Shown: positions 51,889-60,878 of the stretch, one piece after another
Layout: the number at the start of each line of letters is the position of its first letter
Position numbering within the stretch: the first letter of the stretch is position 1
NCBI RefSeq assembly: GCF_900109855.1
Contig: NZ_FOBO01000001.1
Location: forward strand, 287,538 to 351,537
Length of the DNA stretch: 64,000 nucleotides
Direction of reading: 5' to 3'
From: Roseovarius tolerans
GTDB taxonomy: Bacteria > Pseudomonadota > Alphaproteobacteria > Rhodobacterales > Rhodobacteraceae
The notes under the pieces: model-generated
What the model saw: the letters and a program-made list of their open reading frames with translations, nothing else
What the model was told of the DNA's origin: nothing
Database searches by the model: none
Made by a program: the position numbers and the translations under genes

Positions 51889-53195
51889 CCCGCAGCTCCC
51901 AACTTCACTACGGCGTCACCCTGTGCAGCCTCGCCACGCAGGAACCCAGCCCAATCGGCCATCATTGCCCGCCGCCGTTCGAGCATGTCGGAACGCTGAT
52001 AGGCACGCTCCACTTCGGAGCCGATAAAATGCGCCAGCGCAATTTCGGCCATGTCGCGCGGGTATCCTTGCTCGGCCGCCCATTGCCGGAAGGTAGAACG
52101 TAGCCCATGCGGCACAGCGGCTCGCTTATTGCGCGGATCCACAAAGCCCGCGCGACCTGCCTTCACTTCGCTTTCCTGCATCCGGCGCATGACAGCGGAA
52201 ATAGACATATCTGACAACATTCCGCCACGGGGAGCAAAGAAGACATAGGGATTGCCATCCAGTCGGGGCAGCGCGCGCAGGATTGCCACGGCTTGCGGTG
52301 TCAGGGCCACGCGGTGTTCACGCTCACCCTTCATCCGTGTCGCTGGTATCGTCCAAGTCGCAGTTGTCGCAATGGCACGCGCATCAGATCCATCATCGGT
52401 GCCTAAGTCCAACTCATCCCACGCCATGCCACGCACCTCGCCAGAGCGGGCTGTTGTCAGAGTAAGGAATTGCAACGCCTGTGCGGCCATGCCTTCGCGC
52501 CGGGCAAGGCTGCGCCACCATTCTGGAGCGTCGACCAGCGCCAGTGCAGGATGATTGCCACCCTTAGTTACCTTCGACGGTTTGGGCAGGATCTCAGCAA
52601 GGTTTCCTTTCCACCGGGCAGGATTGTCGCCGGTTCGGTATCCTGCGACAGCTGCCCATGACATCACGTTTTCAATACGCCCACGCAGGCGGGAGGCTGT
52701 TTCGGTTTTCGTTGTCCAGATTGGCTCCAGGACGCGTAGCACGTCGCGAACCTCGATAGTCTCAACCTGCATCCGGCCAATCTTTGGCATGGCATAAGTG
52801 CTAAGTGTTGCCCGCCATTGCTTACAGTGCTTTTCGTTACGAAACTCGGCCATCTTTCCTTCCAGATATTGCTCCACGGCCTCGGAAAAGGTCAGGGTGC
52901 TGCGTGTCGCCCGCTTTTCCGACAATGGATCGCCACCGGCTCGCACAATGCGTTTGTTATCAGTCGCCTTGTCTCGCGCCTCGGCCAGTGGGACTAGAGG
53001 CGGGCTTCCCAGCCCCAATTCGCACCGCTTGCCGTGTATCGTGACGCGCTGCACCCAAAATCGGGAACCGTTTGGATCAACCCGCAAGTAAAGGCCGGTG
53101 CCCCCACCATCGTGATATTTGCCCGGCTCCTGCACTGCGCGCACCATCGCCGCGGATAATGCCTTGCTTGCCCGTCGCGTTGCTCCATTCGGCAT
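51885..53195 (-). CDS. int: P4-type tyrosine integrase of the tRNA-Ser island
   Basis: A 436-aa integrase with the DUF4102 N-terminal arm-binding domain (KYHDGGGTGLYLRVDPNGSR; LGLGSPPLVPLAEARDKATD), a SAM-like core-binding domain (residues 105-200) and the catalytic domain: TLTTARSGEVRGMAWDELDL near residue 235, VPHGLRSTFRQWAAEQG near residue 355, then the tyrosine in EVERAYQRSDMLERRRAMM near residue 390. The start is the ATG after GGGGGGAAGTGAC. Unlike most P4 integrases it lies at the end of the island distant from the tRNA. Confidence 0.92.
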   Translation of the reverse strand: MPNGATRRASKALSAAMVRAVQEPGKYHDGGGTGLYLRVDPNGSRFWVQRVTIHGKRCELGLGSPPLVPLAEARDKATDNKRIVRAGGDPLSEKRATRSTLTFSEAVEQYLEGKMAEFRNEKHCKQWRATLSTYAMPKIGRMQVETIEVRDVLRVLEPIWTTKTETASRLRGRIENVMSWAAVAGYRTGDNPARWKGNLAEILPKPSKVTKGGNHPALALVDAPEWWRSLARREGMAAQALQFLTLTTARSGEVRGMAWDELDLGTDDGSDARAIATTATWTIPATRMKGEREHRVALTPQAVAILRALPRLDGNPYVFFAPRGGMLSDMSISAVMRRMQESEVKAGRAGFVDPRNKRAAVPHGLRSTFRQWAAEQGYPRDMAEIALAHFIGSEVERAYQRSDMLERRRAMMADWAGFLRGEAAQGDAVVKLGAAG

Positions 53196-53342
53196 GTCAC
53201 TTCCCCCTATCCTTCCCCCTAGATGTGAGAGAACCATGCGGACATTGCAAGACCGACTCGGTAGTTAAATGTCAATAATAACAACAATACAGTGTTATAG
53301 TGGAAGTTCTGGGACGTGGTCGGAATGTATGATGGCGGGCTG

Positions 53343-53353
53343 TCTCTCCGCCA
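53343..53353. repeat. Candidate attR of the tRNA-Ser island
   Basis: TCTCTCCGCCA repeats the last 11 bases of the tRNA gene (45131-45141). It lies just outside the integrase gene, as expected for an island end, but 11 bases is a modest match. Confidence 0.5.
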
Positions 53354-53704
53354 CTTGCCCTAGAGAAACTGTTCTCCATCTCAGTTAGCGGCCGAATTTT
53401 TCCGTTATATTCAAGGGTTATGTGGCTTGGGCTGAGCACTGGCCTTGGTGCCATTATTGGCAAAGACGTTCTCTCCAGGCCGATATTCTCCGGACCTCTC
53501 GACTGCGCGGATTTGGTGTAAAGCCTGTAAACTGTTGAAATTGTTTGGGTTAAATCTCGCTCAACCTGAACACTTCGACGTCGGTCGCGGGTCCTTAAAC
53601 GGACCGAAATCGAACTTTCCTGTCATCTCGATACACTCGCAAGCCCCTTGTGCCATTGAGGAATTTTCCACGAACCTCCATGCTGCTTGGGGAGGGTTTG
53701 AAAA
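53354..53704. other. Non-coding gap between the tRNA-Ser island and the next block
   Basis: About 350 AT-richer bases with no credible gene. GAGGG lies nine bases before the DUF6429 start. Nothing else is supported by eye. Confidence 0.4.
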
Positions 53705-53968
53705 ATGCCGGAACTGGAGCTCGATACTGATAAGCTTGACGACGCCGCGCTGGCGATCCTCTGCCTGTCACTGCATGACGGAAATCGCGTTTGGAAGGGC
53801 CTCGACTGGGCCGTCACTGACCGGCTTCATGCCAAAGGGTTGATCGCTGATCCTGTCGGCAAGGCAAAGTCCCTGATGCTGACCGAGGACGGGCTTGCAC
53901 GCGCCGAAGCGGTTCTGGCTGCGGTGTTTGCGAAGCGGCGCGATGGCTCGCAAGGCACTGATCCATGA
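53705..53968 (+). CDS. DUF6429 family protein
   Basis: An 87-aa protein with the family pattern LDDAALAILCLSLHDGNRVW, followed by KGLDWAVTDRLHAKGLIADP and LTEDGLARAEAVLAAVF. Frequent on mobile DNA in alphaproteobacteria. The winged-helix-like arrangement suggests DNA binding, but the function is unknown. It overlaps the start of the next gene by four bases (ATGA). Confidence 0.8.
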   Translation: MPELELDTDKLDDAALAILCLSLHDGNRVWKGLDWAVTDRLHAKGLIADPVGKAKSLMLTEDGLARAEAVLAAVFAKRRDGSQGTDP

Positions 53969-54354
53969 AGGAAGCGGATGAGGAACGCATCGCTGCCAGG
54001 CTGGCCAAGTTGATGGCGATGATCTGTGTACGCAACACCGGCATTGAGGATCTTCATGCCGGGACTGTCCCGGTTACCCGCACTGGCGACTTTTCCGATG
54101 TCTTTGTGACCGACGCAGACGGCCGCCGGATGGTGTGGACCGATGTCAGTCACATCGACAATGACGCGATGCGCGACCTGATGCGGCAGATCGTCGACCG
54201 GCTCTACACGTTCCATATGAACCGGGACGATCCGCAGTTTCGTGGCCACCTCGATCGCTGGCTGGCGATTTCCGGAACATGGGACGATCCGAAGCTGGAT
54301 GATGCCCTGCTGGCGGTGATCAGCGAAAACGAAGAACCCGACCGGCCGGTATAG
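53965..54354 (+). CDS. Hypothetical partner of the DUF6429 protein
   Basis: A 129-aa protein (MKEADEERIAARLAKLMAMI; DVFVTDADGRRMVWTDVSHI; LMRQIVDRLYTFHMNRDDPQ). No family name recognised. Coupled to the DUF6429 gene, with which it forms a two-gene unit converging on the restriction gene. Function unknown. Confidence 0.7.
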   Translation: MKEADEERIAARLAKLMAMICVRNTGIEDLHAGTVPVTRTGDFSDVFVTDADGRRMVWTDVSHIDNDAMRDLMRQIVDRLYTFHMNRDDPQFRGHLDRWLAISGTWDDPKLDDALLAVISENEEPDRPV

Positions 54355-54402
54355 TCAGGATGCGCTTGGGCCGATCGTGTGTCCCAGAAAGTCTTGTCCG
54401 CT

Positions 54403-57198
54403 CTACTCTGCTGGCTCGGCAACGGCAGCGTGCCTCGTGATGATGTCCTGAACTTCACCCGGCTTGAACGCCACGTCCCACTCCCAGCGTCCGAAGCCTC
54501 CGGCCGCGTTGATCGCTTTGACCCATTCGTTCAGTGCGTCGCGTTTGGCCTTATTCTGCGGGCTGTCGGTCCCCTTGATCTCGAGGGCCAGGAGCTTGCC
54601 ACCCGACAGACGAACGAGGAAGTCCGGGACGTATCGCCGCCGAGAGCCTGCCCACATGTAGTAGACTTGGAAGCCGAGATGATCGTTTTTGGCATAGGCT
54701 TCCACGTCATCCCGGGTCTCAAAGACATTGGCCGCATGGCCCTCCCAGGATGAATCCCCGACCAGATGGCTGATGTGAGACTTGGTTGAGGGGAAGCATG
54801 GCTTGGTCGTGTACCAGGTTCGCATCTGACCGGTTGCGCCGATCGGATTTTCCTCGTCAAAGACAGGTGTCAGGCGCTCCGTGTTCTGCTCGGTCACGTT
54901 GCTCAGGACATTTTGGACGACCAGATCGATGTTCAGTGCGATGAGGATCCGCCGACGGAGCGGGTCGGAGTGAAACAGGGATGGGATTTCGAGGCGGTCG
55001 GATTGCAAAAATGTCTCGACGATCCTGACCAACTGCGCAGCCAGGTATTCAGGCGTCCCGGAGAAACCGTGGCTCAGTTCGGCAAACGCCTTCCGGGCCG
55101 CCTGAAAGACGAGACGCTGCAACCGGAAACCATCCGGCAGCTTTTCCAGATCGATCGCGGTGACCTTGCCCATATCTGTCGCGCCGCCGAGGGCCGGAGC
55201 AAGCTCCGCACTGATCGGTGTGCTGGCAGGGTCAAGCACCAGAGGTGGCACCTTGTCCCAGGCAACGGTCAATTCCGGTTTCACGACGGTTTCCACACGC
55301 AACACGTTCGGCCACTTGATCTCGAGGTACGCCCGATCCGGGATAACCTCGATCTGCGTGGTCGGCTTCGGCGGCGGGGGCGGGTCGCCGCCTTCTCCAG
55401 TCTCCGAGATGGAAAGCGGCACGCCGAACACGTTGACGTACTCGGGCAAGAACAGGCCGTTTTCGTCGGTGTCGTACGAAACCCGGCGCAGGCCTCGCCC
55501 AACGACTTGCTCGCACAGCAATTGCGACGTGAATGCCCGCAAGCCCATGATATGGGTCACATTCTTGGCGTCCCATCCCTCTGAGAGCATTGCGACCGAG
55601 ATAACGTTTTGCAGGTCCTGGCCAGCCGCCCCACGCTTGCCGACATTGTCCACAATCTCACGCAGCAGCTCTTCTTTCTTCAGGGACAGGAACCGCTGCT
55701 TCCGAGTTTCGGGAATGTCGGCCGCTTCGATGATTTCCTTCAGCCGCGCCTCGTAATCCTTGTCTGACGTCGCTGTCTCGCCAATCTCGGCCTTGTCGAG
55801 GACTTTTGAATCCACCCGCAGTGTTCGAGCGATGGCATGCAGTTCCGGCCAGTGGGCGTCCCCCTTGTTGAAGTAGTTCTCGATGCGGGCTGCAGTTTCC
55901 GTGCGGTTGCACACCGTCAACATCACCGGAGGGGAATGATGCCCGACATCCCGCCACTGCCGCTGCGTCTCCCGCCAGTCGGCTCCGAGGAGCGTGTAGG
56001 CATCCTGAACCAGCTTCGGGAGGGGCTCGTGCGGCTCTGCCTTCGCCCGGTTGAGATCTTCTGACACCGATGGATCACGGTAGATATGGTAAAGCTTGGA
56101 CCGCAGCGTCTTGGCGTCCGGCAGGGCATCGTCGCGCACCACCACGCGCGGCGTCTTCACCAGCCCGGCCTCGATCGCGTCGTTCAGGCCGAAGTCCGAG
56201 ACGATCCAGTCGAACAGCGCGGTGTCGGTGCTTTTCTTCCCGGTCGGTGCGAACGGCGTGGCCGAGAGATCAAAGCAGCGCTGAATCCGGCGGGTCTTGT
56301 GGATGCGGTCCAGACCCTCGATCCAGCGTGTCGCCTCGTCCAGATCAATGCCCTGCTCGGCGGCCTGCTTCTTGCTGATCTTCACCTCGGGCGGCTTGCG
56401 GTAGGCGTGGTGCGCCTCGTCGTTGATGACGATGATGTCCTTGTGCACCGCCAGCTTGCCCAGCACCCGCCGTGTGTAGGCCTCGTCGGATTCCCGGCCC
56501 TTCTTGACGACTGAGCGGTCGGTTTCCTTCAGCGGCATCAGCGAATGCCAGTTATCGATCAGCACTTCGGCCTGGTTCAGCTTTTGCCGCAATGCCTCGG
56601 ACGGGCACAGATTGAACTCATCGTAGTAGCTGCCCTCGCTTGGCAGCAGCACCTGAAGCCGTTCCTTCACGGTCAACCCCGGCGCCACGATGAACACGGC
56701 GCGACTGAAATCCTTGTTCCGCTTCGGATAGGTCAGCGCGTTCAGCACCTGCCAAGTGATGATCATCGCCATCACCGTGGTCTTGCCCGCGCCCGTGGCC
56801 ATCTTGTTGCACAGGCGCTCCCACGTTCCGCCATCGCCGGGGATCGCGATACCCTGCTTGAACGCTTCGGCCCCCTCGACCCACCAGATCAGCGTCTCGA
56901 TGGCTTCCAGCTGGCAGAAATAGAACGGGTACTGGCGCGCATCACGGTCGTGCCAATGCTCCAGCAGCTTGCGGGTGACGATGGTCACGCCGGGCCAACT
57001 CGCCTCGCGCCAGGCGTCGACGCGGGTGCGGATCGTGTTCACCAGATCCAGCACCTCGGTCCGCTTGGTGTTGTTGCGCGCGTCGAAAACCTCGTAGCTC
57101 GCTGGCCGCCGCTCGGGCTTGATCTCCAGCTTGCCGCCTTTGGCTTCGATCCAATGCTGGGCGGGGCAGACGAAGGGCGTGTTGATGATGAGGGACAT
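54403..57198 (-). CDS. res: Type III-like restriction endonuclease, helicase-nuclease subunit
   Basis: A 931-aa DEAD-like helicase-nuclease starting MSLIINTPFVCPAQHWIEAK. Walker A is in CNKMATGAGKTTVMAMIITW near residue 140, the DEAH box in IIVINDEAHHAYRKP near residue 265, and helicase motif VI-like text in LCEQVVGRGLRRVSYD near residue 560. The C-terminus has a PD-(D/E)xK site: RYVPDFLVRLSGGKLLALEI near residue 850, followed by the KG lysine. It cleaves DNA lacking the partner's methylation. Four bases follow the mod stop. Confidence 0.92.
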   Translation of the reverse strand: MSLIINTPFVCPAQHWIEAKGGKLEIKPERRPASYEVFDARNNTKRTEVLDLVNTIRTRVDAWREASWPGVTIVTRKLLEHWHDRDARQYPFYFCQLEAIETLIWWVEGAEAFKQGIAIPGDGGTWERLCNKMATGAGKTTVMAMIITWQVLNALTYPKRNKDFSRAVFIVAPGLTVKERLQVLLPSEGSYYDEFNLCPSEALRQKLNQAEVLIDNWHSLMPLKETDRSVVKKGRESDEAYTRRVLGKLAVHKDIIVINDEAHHAYRKPPEVKISKKQAAEQGIDLDEATRWIEGLDRIHKTRRIQRCFDLSATPFAPTGKKSTDTALFDWIVSDFGLNDAIEAGLVKTPRVVVRDDALPDAKTLRSKLYHIYRDPSVSEDLNRAKAEPHEPLPKLVQDAYTLLGADWRETQRQWRDVGHHSPPVMLTVCNRTETAARIENYFNKGDAHWPELHAIARTLRVDSKVLDKAEIGETATSDKDYEARLKEIIEAADIPETRKQRFLSLKKEELLREIVDNVGKRGAAGQDLQNVISVAMLSEGWDAKNVTHIMGLRAFTSQLLCEQVVGRGLRRVSYDTDENGLFLPEYVNVFGVPLSISETGEGGDPPPPPKPTTQIEVIPDRAYLEIKWPNVLRVETVVKPELTVAWDKVPPLVLDPASTPISAELAPALGGATDMGKVTAIDLEKLPDGFRLQRLVFQAARKAFAELSHGFSGTPEYLAAQLVRIVETFLQSDRLEIPSLFHSDPLRRRILIALNIDLVVQNVLSNVTEQNTERLTPVFDEENPIGATGQMRTWYTTKPCFPSTKSHISHLVGDSSWEGHAANVFETRDDVEAYAKNDHLGFQVYYMWAGSRRRYVPDFLVRLSGGKLLALEIKGTDSPQNKAKRDALNEWVKAINAAGGFGRWEWDVAFKPGEVQDIITRHAAVAEPAE

Positions 57199-57202
57199 GG
57201 GC

Positions 57203-60200
57203 TTACCCCTCCAGCGGCATGATCTTGAGGGACTCGATCCCGCGATCATCGACGATCTTCACCGCGATCCGCTTGTTGTCTCCGGCCTCGAACGGCAGCG
57301 AGACGGTGCCGTGGAACTGCTCCAGCAGGTCCTCGTCTAATTCCGCGCGGATCGTCTTGCGCAGCCGGTTCCAGCCGCCCTTGGCATCGGCCATGGGAAA
57401 GAACACCTGATGCGGCATGAGCGAGCGCTGGTCGTAGTCCACATCCAGCGACCACATGGCGATCTGGTTTTTACCGCCAGACACCAGATCGCCCGCCTTC
57501 GGGTCGAAATAGTCAAAGCCGTTGACCTCGACCTCCCACATCCCGTCCTTGCGTTTGCGCAGATCCACGTCCGGTTGGCCCATCAGCCAGAAGGACTGGT
57601 TGGAAGCGCGTTTCTTCTTCAAATCCTCGGTCAGCAGGTCGGTGTTCATCTGCGCCTTGAGCAGGGTGACACCCGGCCAATTCACCTCGTCGATGTCCTT
57701 GGCGGCCTCAGGATCGAAGGTGAAGGCGCAGAACAGGATGAATTTGGGCGACGGGCGCAAGGTTTCGGCCTCGGTCAGGGCCAATTCGACCTGACGCTGT
57801 TCCAGGCTGGCGTGTTCGGGGCCAAAGCTGACGACGACACGTTCGCCGGTGTCGGCCAGCGATCCGCTGGCATGGATGTGTTTCAACCCCGGCAGGGTTT
57901 CGAATTCGGCAAAGCGCAGCATCGCGCCGCCCTTTCCGCGCACGCCGGTCTTCAGCAGCTCGTCGCGCCAGAGCGACTGGCGTGAGGTCTCGCCGGAGCG
58001 GGCGACAGTCTCGTCCGCCTCCCTCGCGGGCACACTTTCGTCGAGCGACAGGACGGTGGGCGCGGGCACGGCCTCGACGCTGAACGGGCCGGTGATGCGC
58101 AGGCGGTTCTTGTCGATGCGGGGCTTGTCATACAGCGTTTCCTGATCGGCGTGATCGGCGATGGACTGGTCCATGCGGCGCTGCATCGCCTGACGGGCTT
58201 TATGGAACGCTTCAAACGGGGCGCGCGCGGCGTCGGGCCAATCGTCGGGCAGATCGAACGGCACCTCCCACTCAAACAGCGTCTCGCCCTTGGCGAAGTC
58301 CACCGGCTTGCCCTTGCGCACGCCTTGGGTGGGTTTCAGGGGCTTCGGCGGGGTGGCGGCCGATGTGGTGGTGAGCACGGTGTTGAGGGTGTCGAGCGCG
58401 GCCGCGACCTTGGGGTGATCCTCGTCGTAGATCGTGTCGATGTCGGGGTTGTTGGCGATGCTTTTCAGCATGATATGCGGCACGGTTTCATAGTCGAAAC
58501 CGCCGCCCAGACCCTCGTGCGGATAGCGCAGGGCGTAATAGTCGAACGACGCGGTCATCAGTCGCTGCTTGGCCAGCGTGATCGCCACGCGCGAGGTGTC
58601 GCAGGTGATCCAGCGCCGCCCCCATTTTTCCCCGACGAAGGCGGTGGTGCCAGAGCCACAGGTCGGATCGAGCACCAGATCGCCGGGATCTGTGGCCATC
58701 AAAAGGCAGCGTTCTATAACTGCCGCAGCAGTCTGGACGACATACATCTTGTCTGGGCTTCCGGCCACATCAGACCAGATGTTTGAAATCTCATATGCCG
58801 GAAAGTCGTCCAAGAAACGCTTGTACCGAAGAGTTGTTGCACTTCCACTGACACGTCCCGCCGCGATTATTCGTTTAAAACCGGCCTCACCCGTTTTCCA
58901 GAAACCACCAGAAGGTCCCCACTCCTTACCTTGGAAATCGACGGGAAACGAGCCTGGCGGACGGTTTGAGACAAGAGCAGTCCACTGATATTCACGGCCG
59001 CAATCATCGGTCAGATTATATCGTGCGCCGGAGCCGTGCCCCTCTCCTGCAATCTTCTCTCTGTAGATTTGTCGATATTTAAGTTTTGATCTGTCACGAG
59101 AATACCAGACTGCGTAATCTGCAATATTGGCGAGATTTTGAGAAGCTTGTCCGCCGGTCTTTTGTATTACAATGTTGCTTATGAAGTTTTCTACGCCGAA
59201 TATCTCGTCCATCATTTCACGAACGTGATGCAAATTCTCATCCGAAATCTGCACGAACACCGACCCGCTTTCGGTCAGCAAGTCCCGCGCCAGCAGCAGC
59301 CGGTCGCGCAAATAGGTGAGGTAGGAATGGATGCCCAATTCCCAGGTGTCGCGAAACGCCTTTATCATCTCGGGTTCCTGCGTCAGGTCCGCGTCTGACC
59401 GGTCCTTCACGTCGCGCTTGTTGGTGAAGGGCTGAAAGTTCGACCCGTATTTGATGCCATAGGGCGGGTCGATATAGATCATCTGGACGGTGCCGCCCAT
59501 GCTCTCCTTGGTCAGAAGCGAGTTCATCACCAGCAGGCTGTCGCCCGCCACCAGCCGGTTCGACCAGCCCTTTTCGTGGTGGTAGAAATCCAACGCCTGG
59601 CGCAGCGGCAGGTTTTCAAACGGCGCCGCGAACAGGTCCGGCTGCCGCCACTGGCTGGGCGCATCCTTGCCCTTCAGCCGCTTGGTCGCATTGGCCAGGA
59701 TCGTCGCCGGGTCAACCCGTTCATGGACATGGAGCGAGACTGTATCGACCTCGAAACTGGTCTTCTCCGCCTTGCCCGTCCAGTTCAGATAGGGCTGCTG
59801 GAGCCGTTTAAGTTCCACCAGCGCGTCCTTCATCCGCTGGGGATCGTCGCTGGCAAGGGCGTCGTCGATCAGAGTCTCGATCCCGCCGCGCGCAGAGTCG
59901 AAGTTCAGCACCGGATCCAGATGCGGATCATAGGCCCAGGTCGTCTTGTCCCCGTCCGGATCGGTGCCCGCGTGGACCATCCCGACCTCGGGGTTGTTCA
60001 CCCGCGTCTCGCCATGCCGGTAGCTGACCACCTGTGTCGGATCGTCGGATTTGCGGGTGCTCTTCTTGCGCGTAGTGGTGGTTGTCTTGGGTTCCTTGAC
60101 CACGGGCGCGGTCAATTCAAGATCAGCCACATCCGCGCGATAGATAGACCCGCCGCGCCCCCGTCCGCGCCCGAGGGCCCCGTCCTCAACCAGTTCATCG

Positions 60201-60334
60201 CGCGCGACCGCATAATCTTCGTCCGCCAAGCCCGGCAGATGCTCGCGCAAAAGCGCCATCATCGCGCCATTGCCGATGGAAGACCCGTCTTCGGGCGTCA
60301 AGGACAGGATCAGGTCGGTCAGGCTGTCGGACAT
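57203..60334 (-). CDS. mod: Type III-like DNA adenine methyltransferase (Mod)
   Basis: A 1043-aa beta-class N6-adenine or N4-cytosine methyltransferase. Motif IV is QMIYIDPPYGIKYG near residue 285, preceded by LVAGDSLLVMNSLLTKESMG; motif I DPTCGSGTTAFVGEKWGRRW lies near residue 550. The N-terminal 80 residues look like an OST-HTH/winged helix (NGAMMALLREHLPGLADEDY), followed by a basic linker. The long C-terminus may hold target recognition. Longer than classic Mod (about 650 aa). Together with res it forms a restriction-modification pair; modification site unknown. Confidence 0.92.
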   Translation of the reverse strand: MSDSLTDLILSLTPEDGSSIGNGAMMALLREHLPGLADEDYAVARDELVEDGALGRGRGRGGSIYRADVADLELTAPVVKEPKTTTTTRKKSTRKSDDPTQVVSYRHGETRVNNPEVGMVHAGTDPDGDKTTWAYDPHLDPVLNFDSARGGIETLIDDALASDDPQRMKDALVELKRLQQPYLNWTGKAEKTSFEVDTVSLHVHERVDPATILANATKRLKGKDAPSQWRQPDLFAAPFENLPLRQALDFYHHEKGWSNRLVAGDSLLVMNSLLTKESMGGTVQMIYIDPPYGIKYGSNFQPFTNKRDVKDRSDADLTQEPEMIKAFRDTWELGIHSYLTYLRDRLLLARDLLTESGSVFVQISDENLHHVREMMDEIFGVENFISNIVIQKTGGQASQNLANIADYAVWYSRDRSKLKYRQIYREKIAGEGHGSGARYNLTDDCGREYQWTALVSNRPPGSFPVDFQGKEWGPSGGFWKTGEAGFKRIIAAGRVSGSATTLRYKRFLDDFPAYEISNIWSDVAGSPDKMYVVQTAAAVIERCLLMATDPGDLVLDPTCGSGTTAFVGEKWGRRWITCDTSRVAITLAKQRLMTASFDYYALRYPHEGLGGGFDYETVPHIMLKSIANNPDIDTIYDEDHPKVAAALDTLNTVLTTTSAATPPKPLKPTQGVRKGKPVDFAKGETLFEWEVPFDLPDDWPDAARAPFEAFHKARQAMQRRMDQSIADHADQETLYDKPRIDKNRLRITGPFSVEAVPAPTVLSLDESVPAREADETVARSGETSRQSLWRDELLKTGVRGKGGAMLRFAEFETLPGLKHIHASGSLADTGERVVVSFGPEHASLEQRQVELALTEAETLRPSPKFILFCAFTFDPEAAKDIDEVNWPGVTLLKAQMNTDLLTEDLKKKRASNQSFWLMGQPDVDLRKRKDGMWEVEVNGFDYFDPKAGDLVSGGKNQIAMWSLDVDYDQRSLMPHQVFFPMADAKGGWNRLRKTIRAELDEDLLEQFHGTVSLPFEAGDNKRIAVKIVDDRGIESLKIMPLEG

Positions 60335-60467
60335 GGGCGGATCACCGATACTTGCGAAAAGGGCTTGTTTTCACGTCTTGTTTTCGGGGACCCTATCGCG
60401 CGACCTTGGCTTTTGCACGCCCGATTCCGCCGTGGCGTGCTTCTCGTGTCTCTCGATACGTTGATGT

Positions 60468-60878
60468 CTATTCGGATTCCGGGTTTTGTCTTTCAGACAG
60501 CCAAAACGTTTCTTGCTCGGCCCAATTCAATGGGAATGGGTCCATTAGCTTCGCCAAAGAAATGTGCGAGTGGTGCTGGCCCGACATGATGGCATCAACG
60601 ACCTCTGGCGAAAGCAGCGAAAGCCGCAATACCCTTGCCATATAGGTGAATGCGATACCCTCGGAACGGGCTACCTCAGATATCGATGCGAACTCCCCCG
60701 TCTCCAGCATACGCTTCCACCGAAATGCTCGCGCCACCGCCTTGACTAGCGTGTTGTCAATCTTGTGCTGTCTGGATGCCCCATCCGGTAGGTGCATTTC
60801 CTTGCGGCCGCCTCGTTTCACGAGGCGGAACGGGACATGCACTGTCACCGTTTCCGGTGCTGGCGTCGCGCGAGTCAT
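60468..60878 (-). CDS. Recombinase-associated helix-turn-helix protein
   Basis: A 136-aa protein frequently seen beside large serine recombinases in alphaproteobacteria. The middle has a ParB/KorB-like helix-turn-helix (FASISEVARSEGIAFTYMAR, then VLRLSLLSPEVVDAIMSGQH). It starts MTRATPAPETVTVHVPFRLV. Its ATG overlaps the recombinase stop (ATGA), so they are made together. A regulatory or accessory recombination role is likely (inference). Confidence 0.78.
   Translation of the reverse strand: MTRATPAPETVTVHVPFRLVKRGGRKEMHLPDGASRQHKIDNTLVKAVARAFRWKRMLETGEFASISEVARSEGIAFTYMARVLRLSLLSPEVVDAIMSGQHHSHISLAKLMDPFPLNWAEQETFWLSERQNPESE

Larger units (their letters stand above)
45131..53353. mobile_element. 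P4-like integrative island in tRNA-Ser with its own primase module
   Basis: An 8.2-kb island between two copies of TCTCTCCGCCA: one forms the tRNA 3' end, the other lies 148 bases beyond the integrase start. It carries a P4-type integrase at its distal end, AlpA, a winged-helix protein, a 31-aa protein, a CHC2/TOPRIM primase, DUF3987, a YGCGAC repeat array, and several unknown cargo genes. No capsid, tail or conjugation genes are present. Replication genes without virion genes suit a phage satellite or integrative plasmid-like element. The boundary repeat is short, so the right end is less certain than the left. Confidence 0.65.
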
